Shown here in pieces: positions 1 to 7,475 of a stretch of 7,566 nucleotides of DNA. Location of the stretch: positions 1 through 7,566 of the forward strand of contig JAICQC010000235.1 in assembly GCA_025938055.1 (NCBI GenBank), written 5' to 3'. Below the pieces are notes generated by a model. The model made no database searches. It worked only from the letters and a program-made list of their open reading frames with translations, and had not been told where the DNA came from. Source of the stretch: Anaerolineales bacterium (GTDB lineage: Bacteria; Chloroflexota; Anaerolineae; Anaerolineales; Villigracilaceae). The position numbers were made by a program, and so were the translations under genes. Positions within the stretch are counted from its first letter, which is position 1. Every line of letters begins with the position of its first letter.

Positions 1-2138
1 AAGAAACCGACCGGCGTCTGCTGGAGGCGCTGGCAAGCCTGAACCAGATCAGCGATTCGATCAACCGCATCGGTTCCGACCAAAATGACCTGAGTCTGCA
101 GTTGATCGTGGAGAGTGCCATCCGCGTTGTCCCCGGCTCCTCTGCCGTGATCTACACGTACAATCAATCCACGGGTTCCTTTGAGAACGAATCGCGGGTC
201 TCTGCCGAACCGGGCTGGCACAGCCTTTCGGTTCCAACGGGCCATCCCGACGATGCGCCGCGTCCCAACGGCATCGGGATGAGAACCATCCAACGCCGTC
301 GCAGGTGTTTGTCCTATGAAGAAGCAGATCTGAACGTTCACCCGTACCATGCTGCACTGGGGGTCAAGGCGGTCGCCTGTTTTCCACTGATCGTTGCAGA
401 GCAAGCCGTGGGTCTTTTATACATATATCTGCATGAGGAACGGCAGTTCACTCATCTCGAGCAACTGATGCTCGATAACTTCGTCAACCAGGCGGCGATG
501 GCAATCTATCATGCGCGGCGGCTGGACGGGGTGCGGCGCGACCTGATCCGCAAGGATGAGGAATTAAAGCAGCTTCGCCAGGCAGGGTTATTGATCTCTT
601 CGCGACTGCGCCTGGAGGAGACCCTCGATTCCATCCTGCAACTGGCTCTCGAAATTACGAACGCACAATATGGAATATTTCGTCTGCTGGACAAAAACAG
701 CGAGTACCTGGTAACGCGCGCCGTCAGCGGGATTCGCTTCGAGCGCCCCCTCATCGAAAAACTGCCATTGGATGGCAACAGCATTATGGCATTCGTTGCG
801 CGCTCGCGTGAACCGCTTCTGATCTCCGACCTGCGCCAGGAGCCCTGGTCCACGATTTACTATCCACTGGATTCCACGCTGGAGATGCGTTCGGAGCTGG
901 CAGTCCCGTTGATCAATGCCAGCGGGCGGCTGGAAGGCGTGCTCAATCTCGAAAGCCCGCATTCGGCGGCATTTTCCGATGATGACAACCATTTGCTGCA
1001 ATCCCTGGCGGCATACGCCATTACCGCCATCCAGGAAGTGCGTCTGCTCGATGCCCTGCAGGAGGCAGCACAACTGCTCATCTCCCAGCCCACGCAGCGC
1101 GTGCTGGACCGCCTGTGTACGATGGCGAATGATCTGCTCAACACATCGGTCAGCGCCATCTGGCTGTCCGAAGAAACAGGTGAGTTGACCCTTACCTCCT
1201 CCGATGGGTCTGCCGAACATTTGCGAGATTTTTCTGAGGTACAGCAACAACCAAACAGCTTGTTCATGCCGCTTCTGACAGGAGACGAGGCAAGCAATAT
1301 GGGCGTGTTCGGGGTGTTCGATGCAGAGACCAGCACAGGGCGCGCCGTCAAATCGGAATGGGACAAGAAGGTACTGGCGTGTCTGGCGAATTATGCGGTG
1401 CTGGCAGTGCAGAACGAGTCCCGCCAGCAGGCTTTACGTCTCTCACAGGAGCAACATTGGACGGCAGAGACCTTTGCCGCCGTGGGCGACATTTCGGCAA
1501 ACCTCCTGCACAATATGAACAACAAGGTCGGAACAATTCCCGTGCGGGTGCAAGCCATCCAGGATAAGTATCGTCAGGTGCTGGACACAGATTCCTATCT
1601 CGCTAATAATCTTACAGAGATCGAACGCAGCGCGGCAGAAGCCATGCAGATCGTACAGGAAAATCTTTCGCACCTGCGCCCGATCCGCATGGAGAAGGTC
1701 AACATCCTGCCGTGCGTCCGGGCAGCCATCGAGGCGGTGAAACTGCCAGATGACATTCGAATCGAGCTGCGGGATGTGGAAGACCTACCTGCGGTGATCG
1801 CCGGTCGACAAAGCCTGACCTTCGTCTTCCGAAACCTGTTCGAGAACGCCATTGCCGCGATGAAAGGCAACGGCTCGATCCTCGTCCAGGGTGCAGCTTT
1901 GGAAGATTGGGTGGAAATCTCTGTGACCGACAGCGGACCCGGCATCGCACCAGAATTGCAGGACCAGATCTTCGAATTAAACTTTTCACGAACCGGTGGA
2001 CATGCCGGAAAGCTGGGCTTTGGCTTGTGGTGGGTGAAGACCCTGATGACCCGCCTCGGCGGCTCGGTGACTGTGGAAAGTGACGGCGATCATGGGACTA
2101 CCTTCCGGCTGAGCCTGCCCTCCGTGGAGCGGACGTAA
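1..2138 (+). CDS. Multi-GAF sensor histidine kinase (5' partial)
   Basis: The frame is open to the left edge (first full codon at base 3), so the start lies outside; 711 residues are visible. GAF-like domains cover about residues 1-173 and 195-350. A more degenerate GAF-like segment covers 351-473 and still shows the FGVFDAET and YAVLAVQNE strands. The kinase core follows: a phosphoacceptor-type motif LLHNMNNKVGTIP with the candidate histidine at residue 503, then a HATPase domain at about 600-705 with an N-box (NLFENAIAAM), a G1 box (DSGPGI) and a G2 box (GFGLW). No membrane segment is visible, so it is probably a cytosolic sensor of a small ligand, redox state or light through its GAF domains; which one cannot be told. 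It should autophosphorylate and pass phosphate to the regulator encoded next. The residue after the histidine is Asn instead of the usual Glu or Asp. Kinase identity is firm; the ligand is unknown. Confidence 0.93.
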   Translation, partial: ETDRRLLEALASLNQISDSINRIGSDQNDLSLQLIVESAIRVVPGSSAVIYTYNQSTGSFENESRVSAEPGWHSLSVPTGHPDDAPRPNGIGMRTIQRRRRCLSYEEADLNVHPYHAALGVKAVACFPLIVAEQAVGLLYIYLHEERQFTHLEQLMLDNFVNQAAMAIYHARRLDGVRRDLIRKDEELKQLRQAGLLISSRLRLEETLDSILQLALEITNAQYGIFRLLDKNSEYLVTRAVSGIRFERPLIEKLPLDGNSIMAFVARSREPLLISDLRQEPWSTIYYPLDSTLEMRSELAVPLINASGRLEGVLNLESPHSAAFSDDDNHLLQSLAAYAITAIQEVRLLDALQEAAQLLISQPTQRVLDRLCTMANDLLNTSVSAIWLSEETGELTLTSSDGSAEHLRDFSEVQQQPNSLFMPLLTGDEASNMGVFGVFDAETSTGRAVKSEWDKKVLACLANYAVLAVQNESRQQALRLSQEQHWTAETFAAVGDISANLLHNMNNKVGTIPVRVQAIQDKYRQVLDTDSYLANNLTEIERSAAEAMQIVQENLSHLRPIRMEKVNILPCVRAAIEAVKLPDDIRIELRDVEDLPAVIAGRQSLTFVFRNLFENAIAAMKGNGSILVQGAALEDWVEISVTDSGPGIAPELQDQIFELNFSRTGGHAGKLGFGLWWVKTLMTRLGGSVTVESDGDHGTTFRLSLPSVERT
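2126..2129 (+). promoter_or_regulatory. Shine-Dalgarno for the response regulator
   Basis: GGAG lies inside the end of the kinase gene, 8 bases before the ATG at 2138. Together with the one-base stop/start overlap (TAATG) it fixes the regulator start and suggests translational coupling of the two partners. Confidence 0.6.
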
Positions 2139-3226
2139 TGGCACAGGTACTGCGCGCGCTCGTGGTCGAAGATGACCATTCGTGGCAGCAGATCATCAGT
2201 GAGATCCTTTCTGACTGCGGGTTGGAGGTGGACATCACTACTACCCTGGAGGAAGCCACGCTCGCGCTCAAAGCCCAGCCGCATCGCGTCGCGGTCGTGG
2301 ACCTCTCGCTCTCTCCCAACGACCACAACAACTATGACGGGCTGCGTGTGCTGGATGCCATCCGCCGCCTCGACCCCAACTGCCGGGCGATCCTCCTGAC
2401 CGGTTTTGCCACCGTGGAGCTTGCCGTCACGGCATTGACAGACTATGGGGCGTTCACCTTCCTGCGCAAGGAAAGTTTCCAGCGCAGCCAGTTCCGGGAC
2501 TTTGTCTACCGCATTCTGGTCAGCCCGCCGATCGCCGCTGTGCGGGCAGTTGTCCCGGCTTCGGTTTCAACGGCTTCCCCTTCGTCAAGAGTGCAGACAA
2601 GTTCTGTAAAGCATTCAAATGAAAACGCGCTGGTTGTAGAAGACGATGCCGGCTGGCGCAGCATCCTCGAGGAGCTGCTGGGTGATGCTGGTTTTCAGGT
2701 GCGCACCTGTGCGAGTTTTGGCGATGCGTTTGGCTATCTGCGCCGAGATAGATTTATGCTGGCAGTGATCGACCTGTCCTTACAGTCCACTACTGGCGAC
2801 GACCCGAACCTGGATGGCTACGAACTGCTTGCCGCCGCACACAAAGACAATATCCCCACCATCGTCGTCAGCGGCATCGCCGAGCCCGAAGAAATACAGC
2901 GGATCTATTCCGAGCATTCGATCTCTGCCTACATTGAGAAACAGGCATTTGATCGCGCTGCCTTCCGCCGCGTGGTGGAAGAGACGCGGCAGAATTACCA
3001 GTCTTATAATGAACTAAGCGCGCTCACCGAGCGTGAACGCGAAGTGTTGGATTTGCTGGCGCAGGGGCTGACGAATAAGGAGATCGCCAAGAAGCTGGTC
3101 ATTACAACCAATACAGTAAAGAGACACCTAAAGGCAATCTTCGAAAAACTGGATGTGCATACGCGTTCCGCCGCCACTGCCAAAGCCACCGGGGATAGCA
3201 AGTTCCGGTCTCTGCTGCAGGAGTAG
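2138..3226 (+). CDS. Double-receiver LuxR-family response regulator
   Basis: This is a 362-residue protein. Receiver 1 (about 4-127) has the acidic pair D12/D13, phosphoacceptor D55 (VVDLSL), T88 and K111. A Ser/Pro/Val-rich linker spans about 128-162. Receiver 2 (about 163-285) has D169/D170, D212 (VIDLSL), S245 and K268. A LuxR/FixJ-type helix-turn-helix fills about 293-350 (LTEREREVLDLLAQGLTNKEIAKKL, then TVKRHLKAIFEKLDV). Both receivers keep every residue needed for phosphorylation, so the protein may integrate two inputs before binding DNA. Both have a longer loop after the phospho-Asp than CheY-type receivers. The ATG overlaps the kinase stop by one base, so the two genes are almost certainly co-transcribed cognate partners. 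The target genes cannot be told from this window; the converging car genes are not implied targets. Confidence 0.95.
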   Translation: MAQVLRALVVEDDHSWQQIISEILSDCGLEVDITTTLEEATLALKAQPHRVAVVDLSLSPNDHNNYDGLRVLDAIRRLDPNCRAILLTGFATVELAVTALTDYGAFTFLRKESFQRSQFRDFVYRILVSPPIAAVRAVVPASVSTASPSSRVQTSSVKHSNENALVVEDDAGWRSILEELLGDAGFQVRTCASFGDAFGYLRRDRFMLAVIDLSLQSTTGDDPNLDGYELLAAAHKDNIPTIVVSGIAEPEEIQRIYSEHSISAYIEKQAFDRAAFRRVVEETRQNYQSYNELSALTEREREVLDLLAQGLTNKEIAKKLVITTNTVKRHLKAIFEKLDVHTRSAATAKATGDSKFRSLLQE

Positions 3227-3249
3227 TCCTTCTCCACGTGGGCACTGCT
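3227..3249. other. Convergent gene junction
   Basis: Only 23 bases separate the regulator stop from the carB stop. They include the 8-base perfect palindrome CCACGTGG at 3234-3241, and just inside carB lies AGGAAA-A-TTTCCT (3252-3264). Neither forms a strong GC-rich stem followed by a T run, so a classical bidirectional terminator is not supported, and read-through or Rho-dependent ending is possible. Confidence 0.35.
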
Positions 3250-6200
3250 TCAGGAAAATTTCCTCCACTTTAGCTGTTGAAAATGGCTCTGCAGGCTTCG
3301 ATAGCGCAACTCTTTCTTGCTCATCGCCTGGATAGCAGAGACCGCCGCCCTCGCTGCGGAAAGTGTGGTCAGGACCGGCACATCCATCGCGATCGCGGCA
3401 GAACGGATCTCCGCGCCATCGCTATGCGCGTGCGGACCGAGCGGCGTGTTCAAGACCAGCTGGATTCTGCCATTACGGATCAAGTCAACGATCTGGGTCG
3501 AGCCATCCTGGGCTTTCTCCACCACCTCTACCGGTAGGCCAGCCTTCTGACAGATCTCCGCGGTCCCAGGCGTGGCATAGAGTTGGAAACCCATGCGGTG
3601 CATATCGCGCGCGAATTTCAACGCCGCGCTTTTGTCGAAGTCATTGACGGTGACCAGCACCGCTCCGGCTTGCGGCAGTGCGGTGCCCGCCGCGATCTGG
3701 GATTTGGCGAACGCATGACCGAAGCGTGCGGCATGACCTAACACTTCACCGGTCGAGCGCATTTCCGGTCCCAGCAATATGCTGGAGCCGGGCAATTTCT
3801 TGAACGGCAGCACCGCCTCCTTGACAAAGAAACCATCCACACGTGGTTCCTCGACGACCCCGAGTTCTTCCAGCGTACAGCCCGCCATCACTTGCGCAGC
3901 GACATACGCCAGGTTCAAGCCAGTCGCCTTGCTGGCATAGGGAACGGTCCTCGACGCTCGCGGATTCACCTCCAGCACATACACGATTTCATCCTTTAAA
4001 GCGAACTGCACGTTCATCAAGCCGCGCACACCAAGCGCCAGCCCCAGCTGTTCAACATACTCGCGCATGATTCCCTGATGATACGCGCTGACCTTGTAGG
4101 GTGGCAGGACGCAGGCTGCGTCGCCCGAATGGACCCCAGCCTCTTCAATATGCTGCATCACTGCCCCAATGACCACCCGCTTGCCATCCGCCAGGGCGTC
4201 CACATCGATCTCAAAGGCATCCTCCATGAATTTGTCGATCAAGATCGGTTGACCGGGAGCCGCCTCGATCGCTTTCTGGATGAATCCTCCCAGCTGCGCC
4301 TCAGACTCCACAAACGCCATGGCGCGCCCACCCAGTACAAAGGACGGCCGTACCAGGACGGGATACCCGATTCTTTGTGCAACTTGGCGTGCTTGCTCCA
4401 GAGAACGAGCGATCCCGTTTTCCGGCTGGGGAATATCCAGAGTGTGGAGCAATTTCGAGAATTCTTCCCGGTCTTCGGCGAGTTGAATGGCATGAGGTGA
4501 CGTGCCCAGGATGTTCACACCCGCCGCCTCGAGTCCCAGTGCGAGGTTCAGTGGAGTCTGTCCGCCGAACTGTACGATCACCCCAAATGGCTGCTCGCGG
4601 TCGATCACGTTGAGGACATGTTCCAGCGTCAGCGGTTCAAAATACAATCGGTCTGCAGTGTCATAATCGGTGGAGACCGTCTCGGGATTGCAGTTGTACA
4701 TGATGGTTTCAAATCCCATTTTGGACAGGGCGAACGCCGCCTGGCAACAACAGTAGTCGAACTCGATCCCCTGTCCGATGCGATTCGGCCCGCCACCCAA
4801 AATCAAGATCTTTTGTTTATCCGTTGGGCGCGACTCATCCTCCATTTCATAAGCGCTGTACAAGTAGGGCGTCAGCGCCTCGAATTCGGCGGCGCAAGTG
4901 TCTACACGCTGGAAGGTTGGGAGGATGTTGAAGCGTTTGCGTAGCTCACGAACATTCGATGAAAGAGGGAATAGGGAAGAGGAAAGTAAGCGGGAAATGT
5001 ATGAGTCTGCATACCCCAACTGCTTGGCATGGTGCAGAATGGGTTTGAGTTCATCTTCTGATTTGCAGCGCAGTAGCTCTGATTCATAGTTCACTAACTC
5101 TTGCATTTGAGCCAGGAACCACAAGTCATACCCTACTGCTTTTGAAATCTCTTCCAAAGATATTTCTTGCCGGATCGCGCGATAGATACGGAACAACCGG
5201 TCGGCGGCCGGGAGTTTCAGCAAAGGTATTGTTTCGGGTTCGGCGGGCAAGTCTCGGCTGGGTCCTGAACCATCCGGCGCGTCGACTCCAATTTCCAGAG
5301 ATTGAATCGCTTTGTTCAGCGCCTCGGGAAGCGTCCGCCCCAGTGCCATTACCTCTCCCACAGACTTCATCTGCGGTCCGAGAGTCGTGTCCACGCCGGG
5401 GAATTTTTCAAATGCCCAGCGCGGAATCTTGACGACTACATAATCCAGCGACGGTTCGAAGGCGGCTTTGGTCTGCCTGGTGATATCGTTTGTGATCTCA
5501 TCAAGGGTATAGCCAACAGCGACCAGCGCGGCGAGCTTTGCGATCGGGAAACCGGTCGCCTTGGATGCAAGCGCGGACGACCGGCTGACGCGCGGATTCA
5601 TTTCGATGACCACCACGCGTCCCGTTTTCGGATCGACAGCGAACTGAACGTTCGAGCCGCCTGTTTCTACGCCTACCGCGCGCAGGACGCGCCGCGCAAG
5701 ATCCCGCAGGACTTGATACTCGCGGTCGGTCAGCGTTTGCGCGGGCGCGACGGTAATGCTGTCACCGGTATGCACGCCCATCGGGTCGATGTTTTCAATG
5801 GAACACACCACCACAAAATTATCAGCTTTGTCGCGCATTACTTCGAGCTCATATTCCTTCCAACCGAGCACGGACTCCTCGAGCCAAGCCTGACCGATCG
5901 GCGATTCATTGATCGCCTTGCGGATCGCTTCAGGAAGGTCAGCAGGTCCATGGACCCATGAAGCACCCGTACCTCCCATCGCAAAGGAGGCGCGGACGAG
6001 AACAGGATAGCCCGTCTCTGCGACGAGTTGCTGCGCCTCTGTTAAAGAATACGCGGCTCCTCCACGCGGCACAGGGATGCCTGCCCGCTGCATGGTCTCA
6101 CGAAAGAGCAGCCGGTCCTCGGCAGCCTGGATGGCGCTGAGTTTGGCACCGATGAGCTGTACCCCATATCTTTCCAGAACACCTCTCTGGCTGAGTACCA

Positions 6201-6495
6201 GCGCGAGGTTCAATCCCGTCTGCCCGCCGACGGTGGGAAGCATGGCATCAGGTTTTTCCTGCGCGATGATAGCTTCCAGTGACTCAGGCGTGAGCGGCTC
6301 GATATAGGTCGCATCCGCCAGTTCGGGGTCGGTCATAATCGTGGCAGGATTCGAGTTGACCAGTACCACGCGGTAGCCCTCCGCTTTCAATGCCTTGACC
6401 GCCTGCGTACCAGAATAGTCGAATTCCGCGGCTTGACCAATGACGATGGCCCCGGAGCCAGGGACAAGGATGGTGTGAATGTCGGTTCGCTTCAT
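3250..6495 (-). CDS. carB: Carbamoyl-phosphate synthase large subunit
   Basis: CarB makes carbamoyl phosphate from bicarbonate, two ATP and ammonia channelled from CarA, feeding pyrimidine and arginine synthesis in the cytosol. The 1081 residues match the family size (E. coli about 1073). The carboxyphosphate half begins [20 protein letters not shown] and shows the [26 protein letters not shown] and [17 protein letters not shown] motifs. The oligomerisation region follows (about 405-555, ending [11 protein letters not shown]), then the second ATP-grasp half ([49 protein letters not shown]) and an MGS-like allosteric domain (about 940-1075). The ATG at 6495 was chosen because the family begins there; the 23 extra codons possible upstream run through a repeat and are not conserved. 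Its own Shine-Dalgarno is weak (GGA, 8 bases upstream). An apparent insertion of about four residues near 505-512 coincides with a purine-rich tract. carA lies upstream but is separated from it by a methyltransferase gene. Confidence 0.98.
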   Translation of the reverse strand: MKRTDIHTILVPGSGAIVIGQAAEFDYSGTQAVKALKAEGYRVVLVNSNPATIMTDPELADATYIEPLTPESLEAIIAQEKPDAMLPTVGGQTGLNLALVLSQRGVLERYGVQLIGAKLSAIQAAEDRLLFRETMQRAGIPVPRGGAAYSLTEAQQLVAETGYPVLVRASFAMGGTGASWVHGPADLPEAIRKAINESPIGQAWLEESVLGWKEYELEVMRDKADNFVVVCSIENIDPMGVHTGDSITVAPAQTLTDREYQVLRDLARRVLRAVGVETGGSNVQFAVDPKTGRVVVIEMNPRVSRSSALASKATGFPIAKLAALVAVGYTLDEITNDITRQTKAAFEPSLDYVVVKIPRWAFEKFPGVDTTLGPQMKSVGEVMALGRTLPEALNKAIQSLEIGVDAPDGSGPSRDLPAEPETIPLLKLPAADRLFRIYRAIRQEISLEEISKAVGYDLWFLAQMQELVNYESELLRCKSEDELKPILHHAKQLGYADSYISRLLSSSLFPLSSNVRELRKRFNILPTFQRVDTCAAEFEALTPYLYSAYEMEDESRPTDKQKILILGGGPNRIGQGIEFDYCCCQAAFALSKMGFETIMYNCNPETVSTDYDTADRLYFEPLTLEHVLNVIDREQPFGVIVQFGGQTPLNLALGLEAAGVNILGTSPHAIQLAEDREEFSKLLHTLDIPQPENGIARSLEQARQVAQRIGYPVLVRPSFVLGGRAMAFVESEAQLGGFIQKAIEAAPGQPILIDKFMEDAFEIDVDALADGKRVVIGAVMQHIEEAGVHSGDAACVLPPYKVSAYHQGIMREYVEQLGLALGVRGLMNVQFALKDEIVYVLEVNPRASRTVPYASKATGLNLAYVAAQVMAGCTLEELGVVEEPRVDGFFVKEAVLPFKKLPGSSILLGPEMRSTGEVLGHAARFGHAFAKSQIAAGTALPQAGAVLVTVNDFDKSAALKFARDMHRMGFQLYATPGTAEICQKAGLPVEVVEKAQDGSTQIVDLIRNGRIQLVLNTPLGPHAHSDGAEIRSAAIAMDVPVLTTLSAARAAVSAIQAMSKKELRYRSLQSHFQQLKWRKFS
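4961..4986. repeat. Purine-rich low-complexity tract inside carB
   Basis: On the plus strand this stretch is almost all A and G (one T at 4972), made of short GGGAA / GAGGAAA-like units. On the coding strand it gives a Ser/Leu/Phe/Pro-rich run (residues about 504-512) in the middle of CarB, where relatives as I recall them are about four residues shorter. Confidence 0.45.
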
Positions 6496-6653
6496 ATAAG
6501 TAATCCGTTGGTCGAGCAGCCCTGTGGATTTTTCGCGGGACGTATCGAGACCAACAAGCTGCAATCACACAAAATGTATCTTGGAAATAGGTTGGTCTCG
6601 ATACGGGCTTCGCCCACTCGACCAAAGATGAATGATTGAAATTTTATTTTCAT
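6492..6653 (-). CDS. Possible 53-codon ORF ending on the carB start
   Basis: This frame reads from an ATG at 6653 ([20 protein letters not shown]...) to a TGA at 6494-6492 that overlaps the carB ATG as ATGA. It has a very good Shine-Dalgarno, GGAGGTGG, 6 bases upstream. Against it, most of its length is encoded by two inverted copies of a REP-like palindrome, and the peptide resembles nothing I recognise. The strong start signal may instead be the old carB start site, left behind when the repeat segment separated it from the rest of carB. If translated, its main role may be to deliver ribosomes to the weak carB start. Confidence 0.25.
   Translation of the reverse strand: MKIKFQSFIFGRVGEARIETNLFPRYILCDCSLLVSIRPAKNPQGCSTNGLLI
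6508..6555 (+). repeat. REP-like palindromic element, left copy
   Basis: The element reads TTGGTCGAG, then 24 bases, then CGTATCGAGACCAAC. Its ends (TTGGTC / GACCAA) can pair into a hairpin. The last 15 bases (6541-6555) are the perfect reverse complement of 6591-6605, and the first 9 (6508-6516) of 6617-6625. It starts 13 bases upstream of the carB ATG, so it lies in the carB leader. Confidence 0.8.
6591..6625 (-). repeat. REP-like palindromic element, right copy
   Basis: Read on the minus strand, this is TTGGTCGAG, then 11 bases, then CGTATCGAGACCAAC, the same ends as the left copy in the opposite orientation with a shorter centre. The centre contains a small GGGC-TTC-GCCC hairpin (6605-6615). 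Two head-to-head copies 35 bases apart resemble REPIN/BIME units, which are moved in trans by RAYT-type transposases in other bacteria. No such transposase is in this window. Confidence 0.8.
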
Positions 6654-6707
6654 TAGTTACCACCTCCAATTATCTTGAAGAACTCGCCAAAATATCAGTG
6701 GGTCATG
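6653..6707 (-). pseudogene. carA: Decayed second copy of the carA 3' end
   Basis: This begins directly after the methyltransferase stop. On the minus strand, CATGAC-CCAC-TGATATTTT-GGC-GAGTTCTTCAAGAT lines up with the end of the present carA (7524-7487). With one base restored after about 6698 and one after 6686, it encodes H-D-P-x-D-I-L-A-E-F-F-K-I-I-G-G-G-N-stop, against [12 protein letters not shown] in carA. Several of the substitutions are synonymous third-position changes (TTC/TTT, AAG/AAA), which points to true coding ancestry. It ends TAATG, a stop/start overlap that probably marked the original carA/carB junction. It has no start of its own and is not expected to be translated. Confidence 0.7.
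6660..6667 (-). promoter_or_regulatory. Strong Shine-Dalgarno at the old carA end
   Basis: GGAGGTGG lies 6 bases before the ATG at 6653 and within the carA-tail remnant. It is the best ribosome-binding site on the minus strand of the window, yet it leads into the 53-codon frame and not directly into carB. Confidence 0.55.
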
Positions 6708-7475
6708 TTAGTGAGCTGTAGGCTTTCGCGCTTCTATCAGATATTTCCTAGCCGTAAAAGTTAATGTTTTATTATTCTCTAGCTGCTTCTGTAGGTTAAG
6801 CAAATATTTCAAATGCGACTCTACTGAAAAACCAGAAACAAGCCATGGCACAGCCTTCAGATAATAGACAATTGCGCCAACATCGGTAAAAACCAACTCG
6901 CCGGACCAGTTTTGCGCATGTGCGATTTCCAATCCGGCTTCCTGCAAGCGAGGCAGATACTTTTCAGGAGTAGCATCGGGCCATTGCGGCTTGGCATCAA
7001 AGGCAGCTAATAAATCAACTGCCCACAACCCATGGACCTGTTGAGTCAGAAAGGTTCCACCAGGAGCTAGTACACGCCCAACTTCAGAAGGATTAAACGC
7101 AGCATGACGGTTCAGCACCAGATCAAATTCGCCATCTGCGAAAGGCATGGGACCAAAATCGCTCAGTTGAATATCCACTACGTTGGCGCCGAAAGGTGTC
7201 AATCGTTCTGTGGCAAGTTTGAAATTCGGTGGATAATGTTCTGTCGCAACAACTTTGTATGGCCAGTGTTCCTGCAGCTTTAGGAAACGCTCGCCGCCTC
7301 CTGTATCCAAATCCACAACCGATGATGAATGCTTCATCAATTCAGCCGCCCGCGTGGAATATGACCACGGAGGCTGTTCCTCCAGCATCCTGCCATCTAG
7401 ATAGGAAAAGTCCCAGCCAATGAATTGCTGCTGTTCTTCATACTTCCAATTTTCTATCAGCGCTTTTTGATTCAT
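6708..7475 (-). CDS. Class I SAM-dependent methyltransferase
   Basis: The protein has 255 residues. The N-terminal part has a [19 protein letters not shown] signature (about 21-39). The Rossmann-type SAM site follows: motif [11 protein letters not shown] (53-62), an acidic residue after strand 2 (ATEHY, E79), [18 protein letters not shown] (111-128) and VLAPGGTF (135-142). The first Gly of the usual D-x-G-x-G motif is Asp here (DLDTGGG). The substrate is unknown; a small molecule is as likely as RNA or protein. The gene is clearly more AT-rich than carB, its ATG lies inside the carA frame (38-base overlap), and its stop abuts a decayed carA tail, all suggesting acquisition by transfer into the car operon. 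Nothing links it to carbamoyl phosphate synthesis beyond position. Its Shine-Dalgarno is modest (GGTG, 7 bases upstream). Confidence 0.88.
   Translation of the reverse strand: MNQKALIENWKYEEQQQFIGWDFSYLDGRMLEEQPPWSYSTRAAELMKHSSSVVDLDTGGGERFLKLQEHWPYKVVATEHYPPNFKLATERLTPFGANVVDIQLSDFGPMPFADGEFDLVLNRHAAFNPSEVGRVLAPGGTFLTQQVHGLWAVDLLAAFDAKPQWPDATPEKYLPRLQEAGLEIAHAQNWSGELVFTDVGAIVYYLKAVPWLVSGFSVESHLKYLLNLQKQLENNKTLTFTARKYLIEARKPTAH

Noticed and set aside
102..104. TTG as the start of the histidine kinase
   Set aside because: The same frame is open and GAF-like (ALASLNQISDSINRI) all the way to the left edge, so the true start lies outside.
588..1250. A 220-codon open frame on the minus strand inside the kinase gene
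   Set aside because: It is antisense to strongly supported GAF coding sequence and its product has no recognisable motif.
3227..3264. A bidirectional terminator between the regulator and carB
   Set aside because: The palindromes present are short, with no GC-rich stem plus T run.
5302..5961. A 219-codon open frame on the plus strand inside carB
   Set aside because: It is a shadow of the conserved CarB coding strand; the peptide is low-quality and Arg/His-rich.
6496..6564. A 23-codon upstream extension of carB to an ATG at 6564
   Set aside because: It is encoded by the REP-like repeat and the family starts at MKRTDI; the extension is chance open frame.
6496..6707. A promoter for carB within the gap
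   Set aside because: No convincing -35/-10 pair could be picked out; the region is explained by repeats and the carA remnant.
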